DNA of 18,625 nucleotides from an uncultured Clostridia bacterium (GTDB lineage Bacteria > Bacillota > Clostridia > Christensenellales > Aristaeellaceae), in assembly GCA_937907055.1 (NCBI GenBank), contig CALCTW010000001.1:1-18625 (forward strand), given 5' to 3'. Positions 14,030-18,625 of this stretch are shown here, piece by piece. Under the pieces are notes generated by a model. That model searched no databases. It saw only the letters and a program-made list of their open reading frames with translations, and had not been told where the DNA came from. A program made the position numbers and the translations under genes. The number at the start of each line of letters is the position of its first letter. Position 1 is the first letter of the stretch.

Positions 14030-15655
14030 TCAGTTTTCCGCGTAGTTATCCGGCAAGTCGTTTTCATACATCACGACGTCCCCGGCTTTTAATACATTCT
14101 TTAATCTGGATATCGCGTCGTTCAGGCTTGTACACACCGTTACGGCGCTTTCATCAAATCCACCATCGATCATGCCTTTTCTGATCGGCTGCGTATGCTT
14201 TTTCCCCACCAGATAGACAAGATCCGCATTGCCGCAGATAGCCTGACCGAATTCGTAGTTATACTTGTCTTCGTCAGCGCCAAGCTCGACCATGCCCGGT
14301 GTAACAAGGATCCTTCTTCCGCTGAACGATCCCAGAACCTTCATGGCTTCCTTGCTGGAACGGGGATTCGTATTGAAAGCATCATCGATCACGGCAATGC
14401 CGCCCGGATTATGGATCAACTGCAAACGGTGTTCAACAGGTTTCACTGAAGCAATACCGCGAATGATCTGCGCCCTGTTCAGTCCCAGGTGCTGCGCGAC
14501 AGCAGCCGCGACGACGATGTTTCTGATGTTGTGTTCACCCAGCATCTCGGTCTCGCAGTCAATCGGTTTCATGCCCTTTAAGTGGAGCACGAAGCGGCTG
14601 CCGCTCGCCGACACCCGAACATCAGAAGCCCAGGCGTCGCTTCCCTCTGTACCGACCAGTGCCTTGGGCTTGGTCGTCTTGTCATACAGTCCTTTTACGA
14701 TGTCCCCGTCATCTGAGAACACGGCAAACCCATCTTCAGGCAGCGCTTCGATCAATTCGTACTTGGTATCACGGATACGCTCAATCGTGCGGAATGTATC
14801 TAGATGCTGCGGACCGACAGATGTAAGGATACCGATGTGCGGATGCACCAGATTGGACAGCTCCTTGATCTCCCCTACATGCCGCGCGCCCATTTCGCCG
14901 ATAAAGACCTGATGGGAGCTTTCAAGCCGCTCACGCACGATACGGGTCACTCCCATCGGTGTATTAAAGCTGCTCGGCGTATAAAGAACATTGTATTTCT
15001 GGCTGAGGATCTCTGCCAGCACGAACTTGGTACTGGTTTTTCCGTAGCTTCCTGTGATGCCGATTCGAATCAGATCCGGATCCTGCAAAAGCCGCTTCTT
15101 CGCGTCATTAAAATACATCCTGAAGATCAAACGCTCTATCGGAAGCGCCAGAACCGCGGCCAGAGCGAAGATCAGCGGCAGCAACGCAATAAAGCCGCTG
15201 TAAAACCCGAGAGCCAAGTGACCGGGGATGATCAGGATAATGCTTTGTAAAAGGAAAAGCAGGATCGCGTAAACCGCGATCAGGCGCTTTACACGCGCGG
15301 TAATGACGAGCGCTTTCTTTTCCTGTGTCTTCCCCGTTACATAATGATAGATTACCGTGAATATCAGGACCGGAACGCAGACGATCGCCGTTACGATCAT
15401 CACGAACGGGAACGAAGCCAGTTCACTGAAATCCGTAAACATGTCCGGTCTGAAACTGTATCCGGGAAACCAGAAGACGATCCCAAACAGTACAAAGGGC
15501 AGGATCACCCGTTTGTATTGCCGCAGTATGGTTTTAAAGTAACCATGAAACTGATAGCTTTCCAATTGAAAGTAATGGATCAATTTACGGCTGAGTACAA
15601 GCGCGCAAACTGTAAGGATCAGCATTCCGGGGATCCAGTACAAGAAATTGCCCAT
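14030..15655 (-). CDS. Membrane-anchored MurF-like Mur ligase
   Basis: A Mur-ligase family ATP-dependent amide ligase, best matched to MurF, which adds D-Ala-D-Ala to UDP-MurNAc-tripeptide. The 541-residue protein opens with about five hydrophobic segments (near 4-22, 50-66, 83-105, 125-144, 148-172). Only then comes the ligase part: P-loop GITGSYGKTSTK (199-210), IGEMGARHVGEI (252-263), TSVGPQHLDTF (278-288), LGEHNIRN (372-379), EHRLQ (408-412) and DDAFNTNPRSS (424-434), the equivalent of the MurF DAYNANP motif. The N-terminal UDP-MurNAc-binding domain of ordinary MurF is absent, replaced by the membrane part. The C-terminus reads VVMYENDLPDNY where MurF usually has a GSRG-like ending. It lies between an alpha/beta hydrolase (10 nt gap) and ddl. 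The substrate may be lipid-linked; that is inference. Confidence 0.87.
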   Translation of the reverse strand: MGNFLYWIPGMLILTVCALVLSRKLIHYFQLESYQFHGYFKTILRQYKRVILPFVLFGIVFWFPGYSFRPDMFTDFSELASFPFVMIVTAIVCVPVLIFTVIYHYVTGKTQEKKALVITARVKRLIAVYAILLFLLQSIILIIPGHLALGFYSGFIALLPLIFALAAVLALPIERLIFRMYFNDAKKRLLQDPDLIRIGITGSYGKTSTKFVLAEILSQKYNVLYTPSSFNTPMGVTRIVRERLESSHQVFIGEMGARHVGEIKELSNLVHPHIGILTSVGPQHLDTFRTIERIRDTKYELIEALPEDGFAVFSDDGDIVKGLYDKTTKPKALVGTEGSDAWASDVRVSASGSRFVLHLKGMKPIDCETEMLGEHNIRNIVVAAAVAQHLGLNRAQIIRGIASVKPVEHRLQLIHNPGGIAVIDDAFNTNPRSSKEAMKVLGSFSGRRILVTPGMVELGADEDKYNYEFGQAICGNADLVYLVGKKHTQPIRKGMIDGGFDESAVTVCTSLNDAISRLKNVLKAGDVVMYENDLPDNYAEN

Positions 15656-15665
15656 GATCTTCTCC

Positions 15666-16445
15666 TTATTTGAGGAATGTACGGGTGATATTCAGGAAAC
15701 GCGGCCACTGGCGCAGATAAGCAAAGTGATCATCACCTTCAAAAACGACAAGACCGGCATCCGAAATCTCTTTTTCCATGGTCTGCCCCATCCAAAGCGG
15801 TGTAGCGGTATCATTTTCTCCAAACACCAGAAGTGTGGACGCTTTTATATCTTTCAGACACGGACGAAGATCCTGCGAAATGATCTTGACGAATGTCTTT
15901 CGCATTTCCGGGCTGAGGGCGTTGTAATCAGCCGACCCATACTTTTTACGCAGTTTCTCAAGCATCTTTTCGCCCTGTTTGGAAAGCAACGGCAATTTGG
16001 TGATTGCCTGTGCGATCTTCTTTTTTTTCTGATAATCCGCGCTTTTCTTTTTTTGTTCTTCTGTAGGTTCCGCTTTCAAACCGGCACAGCCGGTAAGTAC
16101 CATGCGGTTTACTCTTTCGGGCGAGTGAGAGGAAAGCCAGAGGGAGATCCGGCCGCCGAATGAATGCGCGATGATATCGCAACACTTGATCTCACAATGA
16201 TCAAGAAGGCACTCGACCGCCTCCGTATACTCCGGTACCCCCCAGGGCTCAGGTGGTTCTGAAGAGGATCCGTGAGCCGGAAGATCGACTGCGATGACCT
16301 GCCGATCCTTCATCAGATCGTCGATGATCGGCCTGAAATGCTCCATCGTGCAGCCCCATCCGTGGAGGCACAGCACAGCCGGCTTTTCTGTCATCTGTCT
16401 GTATATTTCATAATGGACTTTTACGCCCATTGTTTCAAAAATCAT
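15666..16445 (-). CDS. Alpha/beta hydrolase
   Basis: A 259-residue alpha/beta hydrolase with an intact catalytic set: oxyanion region LCLHGWGC (25-32), nucleophile elbow AHSFGG with Ser95, acid in VFGENDTATP (Asp212), and His240 in EGDDHFAY. Between about 120 and 170 a Lys-rich cap segment is inserted. There is no signal peptide or membrane segment, so it is cytosolic. The substrate is unknown; an ester or peptide-like bond is possible. Its ATG overlaps the upstream GNAT gene's stop by 4 nt, and the MurF-like gene starts 10 nt later, so it is translated as part of a cell-wall-linked operon. Confidence 0.9.
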   Translation of the reverse strand: MIFETMGVKVHYEIYRQMTEKPAVLCLHGWGCTMEHFRPIIDDLMKDRQVIAVDLPAHGSSSEPPEPWGVPEYTEAVECLLDHCEIKCCDIIAHSFGGRISLWLSSHSPERVNRMVLTGCAGLKAEPTEEQKKKSADYQKKKKIAQAITKLPLLSKQGEKMLEKLRKKYGSADYNALSPEMRKTFVKIISQDLRPCLKDIKASTLLVFGENDTATPLWMGQTMEKEISDAGLVVFEGDDHFAYLRQWPRFLNITRTFLK

Positions 16446-16936
16446 AATTCCTCCGAGGCAGCCTGAACGGCTTGTTCACCCTGCACCTGCCAGATGTAAC
16501 GGCATTTTTGCTTTGCATTCGCGCAGATATATTTATACTGGTACGGAACATCAACGACTGATTCCAGCACGCAGCCCAGCTGTTCACATGTTTTTCTTGA
16601 AGGTATATTCTCCGGATTCGCGGTGATGGTGATACTTTCCATGCCGAGACGCTGTGCCAGAGGCAGGATCAGCCTGCAGGCCTTCAAAGCATAGTGATGA
16701 CCGCGGTATTTTTCTTCGACCCGATATCCGATATGCCCCAGATAATAGAGCGGAGCGCTCTCGCCAAGACGAAGGCTGATATAACCGGCGTAATCTCTTG
16801 TACCAGCAGGATAAATATAGAATGTGAAGCCTCCGGTGATCCCACATTCTTCATCGGCAATATCTCTCGGCGAGATGACCAGTTCGATCTCGTCATCCTG
16901 AAATGTTGCCTTTTTGCGGAACAGATTCATCAGCAA
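16442..16936 (-). CDS. GNAT family N-acetyltransferase
   Basis: Acetyltransferase of the GNAT fold that uses acetyl-CoA; substrate unknown. The acetyl-CoA-binding stretch is YRVEEKYRGHHYALKA (an R-x-x-G-x-x/A pyrophosphate loop), and the C-terminal block NPENIPSRKTCEQLGCVLES is typical of the family. It is about 164 residues long. Start choice: GGGAGGA lies 7 nt before TTG 16936 and 13 nt before ATG 16930, so TTG is the better spaced, though ATG is possible; the frame is open further up but runs into the promoter. It is the first gene of a four-gene operon with overlaps or short gaps (alpha/beta hydrolase, MurF-like, Ddl). Confidence 0.9.
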   Translation of the reverse strand: MLMNLFRKKATFQDDEIELVISPRDIADEECGITGGFTFYIYPAGTRDYAGYISLRLGESAPLYYLGHIGYRVEEKYRGHHYALKACRLILPLAQRLGMESITITANPENIPSRKTCEQLGCVLESVVDVPYQYKYICANAKQKCRYIWQVQGEQAVQAASEEL

Positions 16937-16970
16937 GCGATTTCCTCCCGGCGCGTCATTACGACTCAAT

Positions 16971-16999
16971 ATATTAACACAGCATGATGTGAATGGCAA
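16971..16999 (-). promoter_or_regulatory. Promoter of the GNAT-hydrolase-murF-ddl operon
   Basis: On the minus strand TTGCCA (16994-16999, 5/6) is followed after exactly 17 nt by TAATAT (16971-16976, 4/6). It begins directly after the ackA terminator and about 35 nt before the GNAT start, so the operon is independent of ackA. Confidence 0.65.
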
Positions 17000-17000
17000 G

Positions 17001-17025
17001 AAAAAAGGATGCCTTTCGGCATCCT
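17001..17025 (-). terminator. Intrinsic terminator of ackA
   Basis: Perfect 8-bp stem AGGATGCC / GGCATCCT closed by a GAAA tetraloop and followed by a run of six T, on the minus strand, 17 nt after the ackA stop. A textbook terminator. Confidence 0.93.
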
Positions 17026-17042
17026 GAATTAAGTTAGCTTGA

Positions 17043-18254
17043 TCAGGCCTTTTCGACCAGCGCCAGGGTATCCTTGGCGATCTGCAGTTCTTCGTTGGTA
17101 GGAATGACGAGCACTTTCACCTTGCTGTCATCAGCGGAGATCACGCACTCGAACGCATCGCCGGGCTTGCAGGCTTCATTCTTGGCGGGATCCAACTTGA
17201 CACCCAGCCATTCCATATCGGCGCAAACATCACGGCGCAGCGCGATGTTGTTTTCACCGATACCGGCCGTGAACACGATCGCATCCACTCCGCTCATCGC
17301 AGCGGCATAGGCACCGATATACTTGCGGATGCCATATACCAACATGTCCCTTGCCAGCTGTGCACGCTTATCGCCGTTCTTCGCTGCTTCGTCTACCGTG
17401 CGCATGTCATTGGAGATGCCGCTGATCCCGATCAGACCGCTCTTTTTGTTGCAGATCGCCAGCATCTCGTTGATATTCAAATGCTCATTATTGCAGATAT
17501 ACTGGAGCACGGCAGGGTCCAGATTGCCGCTGCGGGTGCCCATCAGCACGCCCTCAAGAGGAGTCAGGCCCATGGAGGTATCCACGCACTTTCCGCCATC
17601 CACAGCGCTGAGAGAAGAACCGTTTCCCAGATGGCACACGATCATCTTGAGTTCGGAAGGATCCTTCTGCAGGAATTCAGCAGCACGGCGGCTCACATAG
17701 CGGTGAGAGGTTCCGTGGAAGCCGTATTTTCTTACGCCGTATTTTGTATAGTACTCATAAGGAACACCGTAGAGATAAGCTTCCGGAGCCATGGTCTGAT
17801 GGAAAGCAGTATCAAATACACCAACCATAGGAACATCTGGCATTAATTCCTTACATGCGTTAACGCCGATAATGTTTGCAGGATTATGAAGCGGAGCAAG
17901 GTCGTTGCAGGACTCAACTGCTTTAATCACTTCGTCGTCAATAACTACGGATTCTGCGAAGGCTTCTCCACCGTGAACGATCCTGTGTCCGATAGCATCT
18001 ATTTCGGAAAGTGAAGATACTACACCGTTCTCCTTATCTGTAAGGCTGTCTATGACGAGCGAAACAGCAACTGTATGGTCGGGCATGTCTACCTGAGTTT
18101 TGATTTTGTCCTTACCCCCAGGCTGGTGTGTAAGCATTCCGCCGTCTATTCCGATTCTCTCACAGAGTCCCTTTGCAAGAACTTCTTCTGTGTCTGAATT
18201 GATAAGCTGATACTTAAGAGATGAGCTTCCACAGTTGATAACCAATACATTCAT
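17043..18254 (-). CDS. ackA: Acetate kinase
   Basis: Transfers phosphate from acetyl phosphate to ADP, yielding acetate and ATP, the main energy-conserving step of acetate fermentation. The 403-residue length is standard. Family motifs: VLVINCGSSSLKY at the start (Asn7), GHRIVHGG (89-96, Arg91), VFDTAFH with Asp148, FHGTSHRYV with His180, HLGNGSS, and a C-terminal FTAGIGEN. An AGGAGG site lies 8 nt before the ATG. The partner gene pta is not adjacent. The first 160-190 codons use CTT for Leu, ATA for Ile and AGA/AGG for Arg with no CTG; the remainder uses CTG, ATC and CGC like the rest of the window. The gene therefore looks mosaic, although the protein itself is complete. Confidence 0.97.
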   Translation of the reverse strand: MNVLVINCGSSSLKYQLINSDTEEVLAKGLCERIGIDGGMLTHQPGGKDKIKTQVDMPDHTVAVSLVIDSLTDKENGVVSSLSEIDAIGHRIVHGGEAFAESVVIDDEVIKAVESCNDLAPLHNPANIIGVNACKELMPDVPMVGVFDTAFHQTMAPEAYLYGVPYEYYTKYGVRKYGFHGTSHRYVSRRAAEFLQKDPSELKMIVCHLGNGSSLSAVDGGKCVDTSMGLTPLEGVLMGTRSGNLDPAVLQYICNNEHLNINEMLAICNKKSGLIGISGISNDMRTVDEAAKNGDKRAQLARDMLVYGIRKYIGAYAAAMSGVDAIVFTAGIGENNIALRRDVCADMEWLGVKLDPAKNEACKPGDAFECVISADDSKVKVLVIPTNEELQIAKDTLALVEKA

Positions 18255-18317
18255 TATTATTTCCTCCTATATAGGGCACGGGGCTAAGAACCCTGATGCG
18301 ATTTTTTCCTAAACTAC

Positions 18318-18326
18318 ATTATAGCA
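18318..18326 (-). promoter_or_regulatory. Extended -10 promoter of ackA
   Basis: On the minus strand TG-C-TATAAT (18318-18326), a perfect -10 box with the TGN extension. No good -35 box is seen at 16-18 nt. The leader to ackA is about 55 nt. Confidence 0.6.
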
Positions 18327-18351
18327 CCATGCGTCATAGAAGAATACCCAT

Positions 18352-18380
18352 TTGCCTTGGCAGACGGAAAAGTTTATAAT
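18352..18380 (+). promoter_or_regulatory. Promoter of the plus-strand cca gene
   Basis: TTGCCT (18352-18357, 4/6), a spacer of exactly 17 nt, then a perfect TATAAT (18375-18380). It is divergent from the ackA promoter in the same 158-nt gap. Confidence 0.65.
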
Positions 18381-18412
18381 TAGGTTAATTATGCCAAGGT
18401 GAATGAAGAAGG

Positions 18413-18625
18413 ATAGATAAGAACTTAAGGATTGCTCTTCCGGAGAATGTTAACAGGATAATAGGAAAGCTGCGCGCGGTGGGATACGAAGCATTTGCGG
18501 TAGGCGGATGCGTGCGCGACTCTGTAATAGGTCGTATACCAGAAGATTGGGACATTACTACCAATGCCACTCCCCTTGAGGTAAAGAGCCTGTTTAGAAG
18601 GACACTGGATACAGGCATTAAGCAT
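18413..18625 (+). CDS. cca: CCA tRNA nucleotidyltransferase / poly(A) polymerase family (3' end beyond window)
   Basis: Adds or repairs the 3' CCA of tRNAs. About 65 codons are visible: IALPENVNRIIGKLRAVGYE, then FAVGGCVRDSVIGR, PEDWDITTNATPLEV and SLFRRTLDTGIKH at the edge. The GG and RD residues and the DWDI (D-x-D type) metal motif are the class II nucleotidyltransferase signature. In this frame a TGA at 18404-18406 closes the upstream side, and between it and the conserved block there is no ATG, GTG or TTG, only ATA (18413), TTA and ATT (18431). The start is therefore uncertain; an ATG at 18403 is in another frame and stops after five codons. Codon use is rich in ATA and ATT with no ATC, unlike genes to the left. 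Confidence 0.88.
   Translation, partial: MDKNLRIALPENVNRIIGKLRAVGYEAFAVGGCVRDSVIGRIPEDWDITTNATPLEVKSLFRRTLDTGIKH

Overview
The window is about 18.6 kb of a moderate-GC bacterial chromosome. It looks like an anaerobic fermentative member of the Clostridia (Firmicutes); a Lachnospiraceae-like or related gut lineage is my inference. The reasons are a complete Rnf complex, acetate kinase, a frr-uppS-cdsA-dxr block, a CDF transporter of clostridial type, and strong AGGAGG ribosome sites. Almost every gene lies on the minus strand, so the gene order below runs from high to low coordinate. Only the partial gene at the right edge is on the plus strand. I found no tRNA, rRNA, CRISPR array or insertion sequence.

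Layout along the minus strand. (a) 18254-17043 ackA, ending in a perfect hairpin terminator. It diverges from a partial plus-strand cca gene at 18413-18625. (b) 16936-12792: a four-gene operon with its own promoter, GNAT acetyltransferase, alpha/beta hydrolase, membrane-anchored MurF-like ligase and Ddl-type ligase. This is a probable peptidoglycan-precursor module. (c) 12633-12388: a small HPr-like protein that lacks the phosphorylatable histidine, a single-gene unit with promoter and terminator. (d) 12293-10587: phosphoglucomutase/phosphomannomutase with terminator. (e) 10327-4689: a flavin/Rnf operon. A one-domain FAD synthetase overlaps the first rnf gene, followed by rnfG, rnfC, rnfD, rnfE, rnfA, rnfB and a terminator. 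(f) 4630-3452: CDF cation exporter. (g) 3342-1: frr, a small unknown protein, uppS, cdsA and dxr (C-terminus outside the window), with a good promoter before frr.

How the parts fit together. Rnf couples ferredoxin:NAD+ oxidoreduction to ion pumping. RnfG and RnfD carry FMN that is attached covalently from FAD, so an FAD synthetase translationally linked to rnfG would be a sensible cofactor supply. Dxr, UppS and CdsA provide isoprenoid, undecaprenyl carrier and CDP-diacylglycerol, and the MurF/Ddl operon concerns the D-Ala-D-Ala end of the peptidoglycan stem. AckA makes ATP from acetyl phosphate.

Main points for a second look: the FAD synthetase reading frame has an in-frame TAG at codon 10, and no complete gene in the window ends in TAG; the rnf order is G-C-D-E-A-B rather than C-D-G-E-A-B; the MurF-like enzyme has a membrane domain in place of the usual UDP-MurNAc-binding domain; ackA changes codon usage abruptly about 500-580 nt after its start codon, which suggests recombination or a chimeric contig; and cca has no ordinary start codon in frame.
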